NCBI RefSeq assembly: GCF_021917145.1
Contig: NC_061078.1
Location: 7,231,076-7,295,075 of the forward strand
Origin: Hypomesus transpacificus
Lineage: Eukaryota > Chordata > Actinopteri > Osmeriformes > Osmeridae
DNA: 64,000 bases
Direction: 5' to 3'
The notes under the pieces are model-generated. The model searched no databases. It was not told where the DNA came from and was given only the letters and a program-made list of their open reading frames with translations. Both the position numbers and the translations under genes were made by a program. Below, piece by piece: positions 53,255-64,000 of this stretch. Position 1 is the stretch's first letter, and each line of letters opens with the position of its first letter.

Positions 53255-54475
53255 TCAGGGCTTTTGGCTGTCCTGCTTCTGGGGATGGGCCTGGGGCTGA
53301 GGGTGGGCTTTGGCCTGGCCAGCATGAGATGTATGTGGGTTGGGGTTGGACTGTCCCACCTTCAGGTCTTGTCCTAGCTCTGGAGCCTGGGGACTGGTCT
53401 GCAACTCGGGGTAGACCAGGAAGCCTGTGAAGGTGATGTATTTAGCATGGTTGCTATAGGCTCCAAAGCCCTCCCTCTGGTGGCTGTATAGCCACACTAT
53501 GTCCCCACGCCGAAGGGACATCATCAGGCTCTGGCTCTGCAGCGCACGCTCCCCCTGGTGGTCATCATAGATCATGGCCTGGACCTCCAGACGGTTCTTC
53601 ATCAGCTTCACGGACAGCGTCTTATGGGGAAGCTTCCCTGCGTTGAAGGAAAAGAAGTAGGCTCCGGGGATGCGACACGTGAACACGCCCGCTGATACGT
53701 TGAAGTCCCCACCAATGTTGACGAAGTCTGTGTCAAAGCTGACTGGCTGGTGCTGTGGGAAGCCCTGGTCTTCTCCCACGATGCTTTGGGTGCGGCCCAC
53801 GGAGAATGCTGACCTCTGGTCATCCTCCTCTTCCTCCTCCTCCTCACCTTCCACTTCCTCCTTCTTCTCCTCTTTCTCCTTCACCTCATCTGACAGAGTG
53901 TGGTGGTCGGTGGCTTCACTGATGACAGCTTCATTGTTGCTCGTTGTAGCCGGTGGCAGGCGCGTCTGCTGGAAAGTGTATGTGTCAGGGTACACCAGGT
54001 AGCCATTGAAGGTCGTGTAGTGTCCCATGTTGCTGTAGAGAGCGTAGCGGGGGTCGCCGTGGAGACGCAGCCAGACGGTGTCTCCAAAGTCCAGCTGCAG
54101 CATTGCGCTCTGGGACTGGACTCGCCTCTCTTCGCCTCCGCCCTCCTCGTACACGATGGCCTGTACCTCATTCCGGTTCCTCATCAGCATGACGGACAGG
54201 TCCCGGTGGGGGAACTTGCCCACCGTGAAGGAGAAGTAGTAGGCCCCTGGGATCCGACAGCGGAATAGCCCCGCCCCCGGGTCAAAGTCCCCGCCGATGT
54301 TGACATACACAGTGTCAAAGGTCACCACCATTTTGGCCCCACCCTCCATGCTGCTTGTGCGTGCCACCGAAAAGGCAGAGCGCAGCTCTGCGTCATCACT
54401 GAGACGGGCAAACGCCCACGCACTGGCAGCTTGGCACAGGAGGCCAAACAGAAGACGGTTGATAAAGGTTGCCAT
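53255..54475 (-). CDS. c1qtnf4: C1QTNF4 (CTRP4), secreted protein with two C1q domains
   Basis: Secreted member of the C1q/TNF family with two C1q domains and no collagen stalk. The coding part is one exon of 406 residues; human is 329. A signal peptide covers about residues 1-21 ([19 protein letters not shown]). The first C1q domain (about 31-165) has [22 protein letters not shown] and [10 protein letters not shown]. The second (about 222-357) has [22 protein letters not shown] and [10 protein letters not shown] and ends FTGFLVYPE. The linker between them is longer than in human and has a run of Glu/Asp/Lys (about residues 198-218). A 49-residue tail rich in Pro, Gln and His follows the second domain. 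A splice acceptor (CCCACAG) ends six bases before the ATG, so an upstream non-coding exon is likely. Confidence 0.96.
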   Translation of the reverse strand: MATFINRLLFGLLCQAASAWAFARLSDDAELRSAFSVARTSSMEGGAKMVVTFDTVYVNIGGDFDPGAGLFRCRIPGAYYFSFTVGKFPHRDLSVMLMRNRNEVQAIVYEEGGGEERRVQSQSAMLQLDFGDTVWLRLHGDPRYALYSNMGHYTTFNGYLVYPDTYTFQQTRLPPATTSNNEAVISEATDHHTLSDEVKEKEEKKEEVEGEEEEEEEDDQRSAFSVGRTQSIVGEDQGFPQHQPVSFDTDFVNIGGDFNVSAGVFTCRIPGAYFFSFNAGKLPHKTLSVKLMKNRLEVQAMIYDDHQGERALQSQSLMMSLRRGDIVWLYSHQREGFGAYSNHAKYITFTGFLVYPELQTSPQAPELGQDLKVGQSNPNPHTSHAGQAKAHPQPQAHPQKQDSQKP

Positions 54476-55836
54476 GGTTACCTGTGGGTATACAGGAGAC
54501 GGAGAGGTCAGCTTACATTGCTCAGCAAGTAAAAGGTTTGTTAACTAGCTGATCCTGAACAAACGTTAAAACAGTCCAGAGTTTAGAAACCCATCCTTCT
54601 CCCCTCCTCTCTCTGCCTGTCATGAGAGAATGGACCAGTAGAAGTAGAGAAGTAATTACACGTCAATGTGTTAGTAAGACACCTCAATAGTCTTAGAGCT
54701 AGAATGCTGATGTTGCAGGTGCAACTGTGTGTCTATAAGCCTGACTGCAGATGTGTAGTGATCTGTGGGACTGTGACTGTTATACTGTGATACTGTTGTG
54801 TAGCTGGAGCAGGTGTCTCTACTCAGGACCTGTCAGAGTGATGTCACTATTCTCTGCTAATGATACCTCAGAGAGACTCAGACAGGAAGCTTCATAACCA
54901 GCTCTCCACACCTCCTAGGTGTCTCTACTGCACAAAACACAACCTTCCTCCCTCGGGAAGACCTCCTCAAAAAACAATCTCCTTTTCCCTCCTCTTCCTC
55001 CTCCTCCTCACCTTTCTAGATCGGTCACTGTGAACCAGATGAGACCAGTCTTCACAGGTGCTGTGTAGGTGTTTGTGTGCAATCTCTAAGGATTGTCATG
55101 TATTTGCTGTTGTAGAGGTGAAACGTGGTTAATCACAGCTTGATCAATCCCTGCTTGTGGTGATAAACAGCCCTTAGGCTGATCAATAGTAGTGATCAGG
55201 ATCTTCTGTTCTGTGTGAACAGGTTCAGATTCTCTCTAGTGTCCTGGGAGCAGAATAGATAATTAATCACCTTTATCTGACCACACATTCTGGACACACA
55301 TCTGGTACTTGGTGCCCGGGCACACACACACAAAACACACATACACACACACAACCTCTCTGTCTGAGCACACATAAAAATGCGTTGTGCCTGTACACAC
55401 ACACACACATCCTGTGTGTGCTACTTGGTATGTGGATGAAGGCTCTGTCTCAGCCACTGCCGACAGCCCCCATGTAGGCAGGTTGAGAAGCATTCTGAGG
55501 AGAGCTCAATGGAGACTGTCAGTTTGAAACAGCTATGAAACAAAGCAAACAGAAACAAGATATCTCCTCCTCCTTAACGAGCCCCCTGGAGAGTTGGCCA
55601 CAGATGTGAGAGCACTATTAATATCGCAACCAGAGATCTGGTTCTGCTACTGGCCCACATTCTGTATAGCCCCAGACCCAAGTTTCTAGAATAAGTAACA
55701 GCATTCTGTAGGCAAGGTTCTAGAAGGAAACACAGGGTTCTGTTACTGTGGTTCAGTAGTGTTTGGCAAAATGTTCTTCATCTTGGGCATGATTCCGTGC
55801 CAGGACTCTAGAACACGGCAGAGAGGGGGGCACCCA

Positions 55837-55839
<3 letters not shown>
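54476..55839 (-). promoter_or_regulatory. c1qtnf4: Upstream region of c1qtnf4
   Basis: CCCACAG|GTAACC precedes the ATG on the minus strand, implying at least one 5' non-coding exon in this region or beyond. I could not place it. The rest is unique-looking sequence with CA tracts at 55320-55352 and 55395-55410. Confidence 0.35.

Positions 55840-55868
<29 letters not shown>
55840..55868. repeat. 29-bp poly-G homopolymer
   Basis: Twenty-nine consecutive G residues after CACCCAGGA. It is the second very long G-run within 5 kb. Confidence 0.9.
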
Positions 55869-55869
<1 letters not shown>

Positions 55870-58800
55870 GTCTTGATAAACAGAGACTTCGCTGTTTGAA
55901 ATCAACACAAAACTTCACTCTACATTCAATCTCTAATCTCGACAGGAAGTCTACAAGACCTAACAACAGGAGATCTCTTTCAACTTGACATCTATGGGCA
56001 GGGGGCAGGAGCAGTCTGTCAGTAGCATTTTAGATTTTAGTTGCATCTTGAGTGAATATTTCAATGTTGTGTCCTGCCAGGAGTCCTACTTCTATATATA
56101 GTGTGAGAGATCAAAGCTGTCAGCTCCTCCGTTGAGGGAGATCAATAACTGTGCTCACGGAAGGGGAAAGACGACAATGGAGAAAGAAAGAAGGATATAG
56201 GACGAGATGAAAGGAGCGGGAGAGAGGGGAGAGAGAGAACAAGGGGGGAGGGCAAAAGCTGACCGAAAATATGAACATTCGTCATGAGCTAAATCATGTA
56301 ATGTGAATAATTATTCGACTGCAGCATGTAATGCACTTCGATTCATGCATTATGAACCAACATTTTCTCCTTGGGATTGTGTGTTTGTGTGTGTGTGTGT
56401 GTGTGTTTGGAGGTGTGTGTGGGCAGCACACCCTGGCAGAGTCACTATGTCTGTGAGGCTCTCCTCCACACTGAGCTGTCTGGTGGTGACGATAACAAAC
56501 ACTGCTGTTACTCTGGGAATGACAGAGAAGGAGGAGGAAGTAGAGGAAGAGATGGGATGGAGAGAGAGAAAGAAAGAATGAAAGACAGGGAATAGAAGAA
56601 AGGTAGGTAGGGATTGAGGGATGGAGGGATAAAGGGACATCATTAGACCAGAACATCTCACTGCTGTTAGTTTAAATGATTCACTTTGTCTGCTGTTGGC
56701 AGCACATATATGTTCACATCCTCCTCCTCCAGACATATGAATATCCTCACTATCTCCTGCCACCACAGGGAGAGGCAGCCTCGCTCACTGGGACTGGTGC
56801 CAGACACTCATACACCTCCAGATATACACACATACGCACGCGGCGTCTGGGCGCACACACACTATCTATCTTTGTTGCTGTGAACCATCCACTCAGCGCT
56901 TGATGTAAAACAAGTAGCTCATTGTTAGTCTGTTCAACTCGTCATGTCCTCCACCCCACCTCTCTAACCCCAATCTCTCTCCATCTCTGAAAAAGGATGA
57001 GCTCCCATCCCCCTCAGAGCAAACTGCCATACAGACAGGTGGACAGGAGGAATCTATTTTACTTTCTTGTTATTTTTTACTTCCTCCCAGGGTGTAAGGC
57101 ATGGTCTGGGTGGACAGCCTGCCAGTCAGGCTCCATGAGATCACTGTTTATTTGGAGAAAAACAATGCTGACCGTGGAGGCTATGGGACGTTTATTCCTT
57201 ATTACGGTAACACAGAGACACACATAAACACACACATACACACACTCATACAATCACACAATAATGCAAACACACTTTGTTGTCTCTGTTTATATCCCCC
57301 CCTCGCCACACACACACACACACACACAGCCCCTACCCTATCTCCAACAGGATAAGAGGCTCAGGTTGTCTCTGAGGTTCTGATTAATCTCCTCCTGAAT
57401 GGCCCCTGCTTCAGAACCCTGCTAGAACCCGCCCGCGCCTGTGTGTGAGACTTTGGCGAGCCATCAAAGCACCATCCTCTCTGAGTGCCTGGATATCAGA
57501 GCAGGCTGATGTTAGCCAAACAACAGTTTGTTCAGCCTTTGCTAAATTAATAAAATGTAAGTGTAAACAAAAAAAAGACAGTAGTGTGAAAGGGAGTTTG
57601 AGACATGGATCAAGGAGTAGATGGAGGTGGGAATGGAGAGATAGAAAACATGGTGGGATGCATTTTGGATGTAACAGGGCTGACAAGGCTGCCTGGATCT
57701 TGCTGTGAGATCCCCCATGGTGAGACCCATCCTCACCTACCTACCTGCAGAGCCGTCACACCACAGAACCGGAGGGACATCAAGATCTGGATAGAGACCC
57801 CCTGAGGTGAGCTCTGCCATGACCACCACTGACATGACCGTCACCTGACCCTCGGACTCCTCCCCCATGGTGGCACATGATCCTCAGACTCCTCCCCCCT
57901 CAGTGGCAGGTATGTCCTTGGGAGTTTGTGTTTGTGTGAATACCTTTACATGAGTGATAGATTTTCCTTCATTTACTAAAACGGGAGTCACATTAAGACA
58001 AGTCTCTTTGACAAGACCCCAGACTAGCGTTCAGGAGAATATAACCCCCTGGTCTGCACATGATCTCTGTGTTCAGGGTCTGGCCAATACTGGGCTTCTC
58101 TTCTATGGTTACTCAGCACTAGTCTAGATAGTTTACATTTTGTGCAACGCTTTTTCAGAAGCTTTAATTCTACAAACCAAACAGACTGTGCGACCGTTTG
58201 TAACAATGTCTAACACCTGGCGGATTTTAGAAGGCAAGACATTGTCTGACAGACCCCAATCAGCCCCCATTCTTCATGACATCTTCTTTCTTTTCAAGAG
58301 GGGTCGTATAACACTTTGAATTGAATTGTCTGAGGCATGCAGCCAGTATGAAGCTGAGACCGACAGAGCACAACACGTCACCTCTTATCTCTGAATTCTT
58401 TTTGATCTATTTGATTTGATAGCTTTACATTACATTAGATTACATTAAACTACAATATCCAGCTACAGACATTCATAATATATTTATTGTCTATGACGTA
58501 AGTCAGATACTTGTGGTAATGATCGATCTCTCAGACAGAGACAGTGAGTAACCATCTCAGCGTCGACACACTCTTCTCACCTCCCTCTGGAGATTCACTG
58601 GATGACCACTAGATCTGCTCCTGGACAGATCCCTGCAACCATCACTTACAATCAGATCTGAAACCGTCATTCAGGGATTTCTAAACAGTATAGCCCTCTG
58701 TCTCCACGTAAGGTCTCTTAAGCACAGGTGTTAGAGTAAGAGGTGAACATGAATACTAGATCTCAGCCCTAAATATTCCATATATTGTTCCACAATATGC

Positions 58801-59910
58801 AGATGAAGGTAAGGTTCAGATTACCGTATAAAGAGTTTGTACCAGTAGAGGTGGTTGTGCCCCACCCTACAGCCCTGCCCCAGTACAGCTGCCCTCTGCT
58901 CACACCCCCATCCAGAGTGCCTCTCACCCAGCCTGACAATGTCACTCCTCAGCTCTACTTTGGACCCCTAAAATACCTGAGCCATACCATGGTGGAGGAG
59001 AGCAGAGCGGAGCAGAGGAGAGGATGAGAGGAAAAGAGGAGAGAAGAGAGGAGAGGGGAAGGGAAGAGAGGAAAGGGGGAAGGAGAGGAGCAGAGGAGAG
59101 CAGAGCAGAGCAGAGGGGCGGGAAGAGACACCTAGTCAATGTTTTATCTTTCCTTCCGTATGTATCTTCTGTCTCCATATGAGTATTCTCTATGACAGTC
59201 ACACCTGCCTTGACATACTATGTGTGAGTATGTGTATGTACTTGTGCATTTGTGCATTCATCCCAAAGAGAAAACAAGAGATACCACTACTAGTGCAACA
59301 TATTGGAACAATGGATCAGTACACACACACACAAACACTGCATGCTCGCTTGCTCACACACAGGCACCACTATCTCTAGCCCGCAGCAAGATAAAGATAC
59401 AAATTCTGCTATCTATTCCATCTATCTATCTAAATAGATAGATGGATAGATTGATAGAAAGAAAGATACAGCAGCAATCAAAACACAGCTTTTTCACACA
59501 TGAGCCAGCACTGCTCTTTCTGCAGTCAGCACTCCTTACCTGTGTGTCTTTGTGCTCCTGTGTCACTGTCTGTCTGTGGGTCTTTGAGTCTCTGGGACTG
59601 TGTCTGTGTCAGGTAGAGTGCTGCTCGGAGCTGCTCTGGTTGCGGCTGCTGGGCAAGAATGCTGCTTTAAAGTTCCCTGCTACACGCGTATATACCACTC
59701 CCCCTCTCTATTTCTCTGTGTCTGTTCTCTCTCTCTACTCTCTCTCTATGTCTCCCTCTCTCTATGCTCTCAGCTCTCTGTCTCTCTGAATCTCTTTCTT
59801 TCATCTCTCTGTCGTCCTTTATGCTGTTTCTCTGTTTGCTTTTTCTTTATCTCTCTCTCTCTCTTTCTGTTCTTTCCACCACCTCTGCATCCTCTAGACC
59901 TCTTTATGTT

Positions 59911-60046
<136 letters not shown>

Positions 60047-60304
60047 AGTGATCTCTCTATTCTCTCTCTATTTGTCTTTAAACGTAAACATACACATGGA
60101 GGATATGAGACTGTTTGGGGTGACGCTGCTGTGGAAGGGGCTCTGGAGGGTTGATGTGTTCCTGGGCTGCGATGGGGGGGCCCGGGGGTTCAGGTGGGTG
60201 GGAAGATTATTGTCTTTGCCAGATCTAGAATCTACCCAGATCCCCTGACCATCTGCCGAAGTGTATGAATAGTTGTTTATAAGTGGGTGTCTGTTTAGTG
60301 TATG

Positions 60305-60370
60305 TGAGTAGGTGTATGCGTGTGTGTATGTGTGTGTATGTATGTGTGTGGGTGTATGCGTGTGTGTGTA

Positions 60371-60411
<41 letters not shown>
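60305..60411. repeat. (TG)n/(TATG)n microsatellite
   Basis: TG dinucleotides with regular TATG and TGCG interruptions, ending in a pure TG tract. Confidence 0.9.
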
Positions 60412-60415
<4 letters not shown>

Positions 60416-61049
60416 GAACGTGTGCCATCACACGAGAGGGGCGGAGAAGGACAGGCAGAGTATAATCACTGGAAGCATTGTTATGTAGCAACAATGGTGC
60501 CAATTTCCCCAAGTCCTCATTGTAGTAGTCATTATTCTGTTTTCAGAGGAAGAGAGAGGGAGGAGCGAGAGAAAGGGATGGAGGGAGGAGAAAGATGGGG
60601 AGAAAGAGGGAGGCAGAGAAAGAGAATGGAGAAAAGAGAGAGTGGGAGAGAGGTTGGGGACATGTAATCCTCTCAAATTGAAATTCATCCTACCGCTCCT
60701 CATTTCTAATCTCATTCAGATTTCACATCCAGAGGAGAGAGGAAAGCAGAGGAGTCACGAAGAGGAGAGGAGGGGGAGGAGAGAAGGGGGAGGAGAGGAG
60801 AGAAAATGAGAGGAGGGGGAGGAGAGAAAAGATAGATGAAACTGGCTGTTTCTATTCAAGTGATCTCAATCTCCTGGTGATAAATAATTCAGACCAGAGA
60901 TCTAATGGGGGTTGATACTGTCACCATGCTGCAATAACTCAGTTCTAAACACACACACACACGCACACACATTATTTACTGTTTGTAATTCTTACTGTTT
61001 GTGTGAAAGATCATTTTACAAATCATTGTCCTTAGAAATACACAAACCT

Positions 61050-61051
61050 GT

Positions 61052-61105
<54 letters not shown>
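61050..61105. repeat. (TG)n microsatellite
   Basis: Nearly pure TG tract, followed by TGAGTGAG and more TG-rich sequence to about 61138. Confidence 0.95.
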
Positions 61106-61108
<3 letters not shown>

Positions 61109-64000
61109 TGAGTGAGTGTATGTGAAAGTGTGTGTGTTGCTGCAAAGCAGGGAATGTGAAAGTCAGTCTGGCCTAGTTTGGTCAATAATTGGTTGTAAGG
61201 AAAATCTTGGAGACTAAATATAGCTCACGCTCACTGTAGAACTGGTCCACCATTGCTTTGCCCTGCTTTAAGATGATGAGAGGTTGAGGAAACCTGAGGG
61301 ATGTGCAGTAGCCAAGTCAACAAGGAGAAGTGAGAGAGCAGGATTAGTAACACACCTCTGAATGTACCTGTCAGCTTTGTAAAGAATCTGTCAAAAGTTG
61401 TTTATATTTAGTCTTAATCTGCTCTGCTCTCCATCCTATCTTAATGCCTCAACAACTGACGTCTTATTCTTGTATGCTGTTTTGCTGTCACTGACAGAAA
61501 ACACACACTCACCCTTCAACAGAAAGTGCACACACACACTGTGTTCTAATCAGTACAGTTGTGGTTGTCCTGGATACCTTAATAAGGACATGTCAACCAG
61601 ACTGTCTGCCACAGAAAACACACACAAACTAAAGGGTGTGTTTCATAAATGCAGTTTCCATGGAAACAGCATAAATCAAACTTCTCATGCACGCACAAAC
61701 ACACATACTGTACACACAGACACACACACTGTGTTAACATATACACACACACGCACACACACACAGTGTGTATAAGTTTGGCAATACACTGGCTTGGACA
61801 TTGGTGATGATGATGAGGATAAGAATGATGATGTCTGGAGAACAGACCTATTCCAGACTAAGAGAAGGACACAGATGGAAGCCCAGAGGAAGAAAGAAAA
61901 GAATGTTCAGGACAAAGGAGATGGAAAGAGGAGAGGCTAAAGAAAGGGATGGACATTCTCACATGTAAGACTTTGTCTTTTCTCAAGGCCAGTGAAGAGT
62001 GCAGTTCTGCAACGGTATTGGCTCTGTGTGTGACTCACACATGCTTCCCCTGGGGCTCTCTGATAGGTTGTGTGGCCACCTGGGGTCCTCTGATAGGCTG
62101 TCTGGTGAGTGTGCTCTGTTCTGCTCTGTCTGGCTGATGGCTCCTGACAGCAGGAGTCTCCACGCTGCTGCACACAGTCTGAGCAGCTCGGCCTGGGATG
62201 TAGCAAACTCAACACACACCAGACCTGTGACCTCACCCCCCACCTCCTCTCCCCTCTTTTTCCCTCCTCTCCCTTTTACTCCTCTCCCCACCAGTCCCTC
62301 TCCTTTCTCCTTCTCTCTCCTCTCTTCTCCCCTTCTCTCCTTCTCTACACTCCTCTTCTCACCCCAACAGTGCGCTCGTTAACTGTCGCTCTCATTCAGA
62401 CAAAACGAAAACAATCACTGGACTTAATGAGAACAGTCTGGAGCTTGTGTTTACACTTCAAAGCTGGCCGTGAGCATGTTTAATGAACGTTATTCATCTC
62501 TCTAGATGAACATACTCAAAGTCATTCATCCATCAGTTTTGACATAATGGGGTGTTTGATAACTCAAAAACACACACACACACACACTCTCTTTCTCACA
62601 CAACACACATTCAGATATAGGTGTGCCATGGTGATAAAATAACTCTAAGAATAACTTCCTCTCTCTCTCTCCCTAACTCCTTTCCCTCCAGAGAGAGAGA
62701 GAGGCAGATAGAGAAGCTCTGTTATGACCTCCAAGACCCACTATAGGAATATGTCTTCTTTTCATCTCTGCACACACACTGCCGCTCTTGGTGTGTGAGT
62801 GCGTGTGTGTGTCTGTGTGTGTGTATGCGTGCACATATACTTCTGTGTGTACAGTGCTTCTGTCTCCTGGGGATCAGGCTTTGTTTCATAAAGAGTATTT
62901 TTAGATGAGAGACCTAGTTAAAGAAGCTTGTTGCAGAGTGACAGTGATCCTCCACACCTACCTCCTGCTCTCTGCGCCGGGACGGAGCATTCGGGGGAAT
63001 AGGACGGCCCTGATATAGCAGTGCAAATAATGATATCACAATCTGGGACTGCACACACATACTCTTCTCTTTTTTTGTCTTTCTTCTTCCCTATCTTCTC
63101 CTTCTCTCTTTTCTCTTTCCATCTCTTTTCCTGAGAGCCCAATTATAGCTGACAGCAACAGACAGTCGCCTCTCTTCTCCACTTCTTTCAGGGTTCTGAC
63201 ATGGTCAACTAAATGGAAGCAGCTGGTTCTTGAAGATAGTCACACATTCTGGAGGACATTCCAGCTATGCCTCTTATTCTATGATCATCCCTCTCCACCC
63301 CCCCCCCCCCCCCCCACCCACTCCACTCTCATGGTTCTTCCCCTGCCTCCACCACACACTCTCTCTCTTCCTCCCCCTCTGTGCCCCCCTATCCCCCAGG
63401 TGTTTTTGCAGTAATGGGCCATCTGTTTGTCGCTGTGGCAAGGGACCTGGCCTGTGGCCGTTTCTACATTGACAAGCATGGCAGCCATCTTCCAGAGCAT
63501 TTACACCTCCTTGCAGTGGGGGCAGGGGGGTTAGAGGACAGATGAATGAGAGATGGAGGAGAAAGAGGTAAGATAAAGACAAGGGAACAGGCCAAGGAGA
63601 AATAAGAAAGAATAAGAGAGAAAAGAGAGAAAGAGAGACACAATAATAATATGTTACAATGTGGATCATTCAGTATCATCCAGGATAGTGTCTCAGAGAG
63701 GGATGCGAATGTGACCTTTATTGATTGGACGAGGTGTGAATGGGCTGCAAAGAGACAAGGATAGAGGCTCTGAGGCCAGAACCCAGTCAGGGAGCTGACA
63801 GTGTTAACAGACGTGGGGGAAAGGGTGGAGCCAGTTAAAGCACTAGAGCATCCTCATCCACCTCTCTCTATCTCTCTCACCATAAACGTGCTGTTGCTAA
63901 GATACCAGACCCTCTCACTCCCACACAATCCTAAAGCAAGCCCATGCCTCCAACCCCTCCCACCCCCTCTCCCCCACGCACACACTATCCTTTCATATGT

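Noticed and set aside
53608..54171. Other-frame open reading frames overlapping c1qtnf4 on both strands
   Set aside because: Shadows of the 406-codon c1qtnf4 frame, which has two complete C1q domains.

Overview
The window is nuclear DNA from a vertebrate, almost certainly a ray-finned fish. Its genes have many short exons with GT-AG introns. Dinucleotide and minisatellite repeats are dense. The mobile elements (hAT, Kolobok-like, a tRNA-derived SINE) are of types common in teleosts. I cannot name the species.

Six protein-coding genes are recognised by exon-by-exon translation: acp2 (+, 13028-17458), pacsin3 (+, 24921-30050, with a probable non-coding first exon near 20150), celf1 (-, 41862-36774), ptpmt1 (+, 45912-48580), ndufs3 (+, 48981-51048) and c1qtnf4 (-, 54475-53255). 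Their human counterparts all lie in 11p11.2, so this is a conserved synteny block. From celf1 to c1qtnf4, order and orientation match human. The acp2-pacsin3 pair is in reversed order and orientation. Several genes that lie between these loci in human (for example KBTBD4 and FAM180B) are not seen.

Layout. Bases 1-12.8 kb hold no recognised gene, only microsatellites, one palindromic MITE and possible conserved non-coding patches. acp2 fills 12.8-18.6 kb and is followed by a three-copy array related to the interior of a hAT element. pacsin3 runs from about 20 to 31.15 kb. celf1 converges on it, with an inferred 3'UTR of about 4.5 kb (32.27-36.77 kb). celf1 and ptpmt1 share a head-to-head promoter region (about 45.0-45.9 kb). 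ptpmt1 and ndufs3 are tandem with under 0.2 kb between them. c1qtnf4 follows on the minus strand. Bases 55-64 kb again hold no recognised gene.

The proteins do not form one pathway. They are a lysosomal phosphatase, an F-BAR/SH3 membrane-bending adaptor, an RNA-binding splicing and decay factor, a mitochondrial cardiolipin-pathway phosphatase, a complex I subunit and a secreted double-C1q protein. ptpmt1 and ndufs3 both act at the inner mitochondrial membrane.

The most interesting structures are: a 1.63-kb Kolobok-like THAP element with TTAA target duplications filling most of ptpmt1 intron 2; a 675-bp hAT element with an exact 8-bp duplication in a celf1 intron, whose interior is shared with the array downstream of acp2; a 137-bp hAT MITE with an exact 8-bp duplication in ndufs3; a candidate 21-nt in-frame microexon and a 12-nt tandem acceptor in celf1; and a fold-back duplication in acp2 intron 1. 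No new defence, CRISPR or operon-type system is present.
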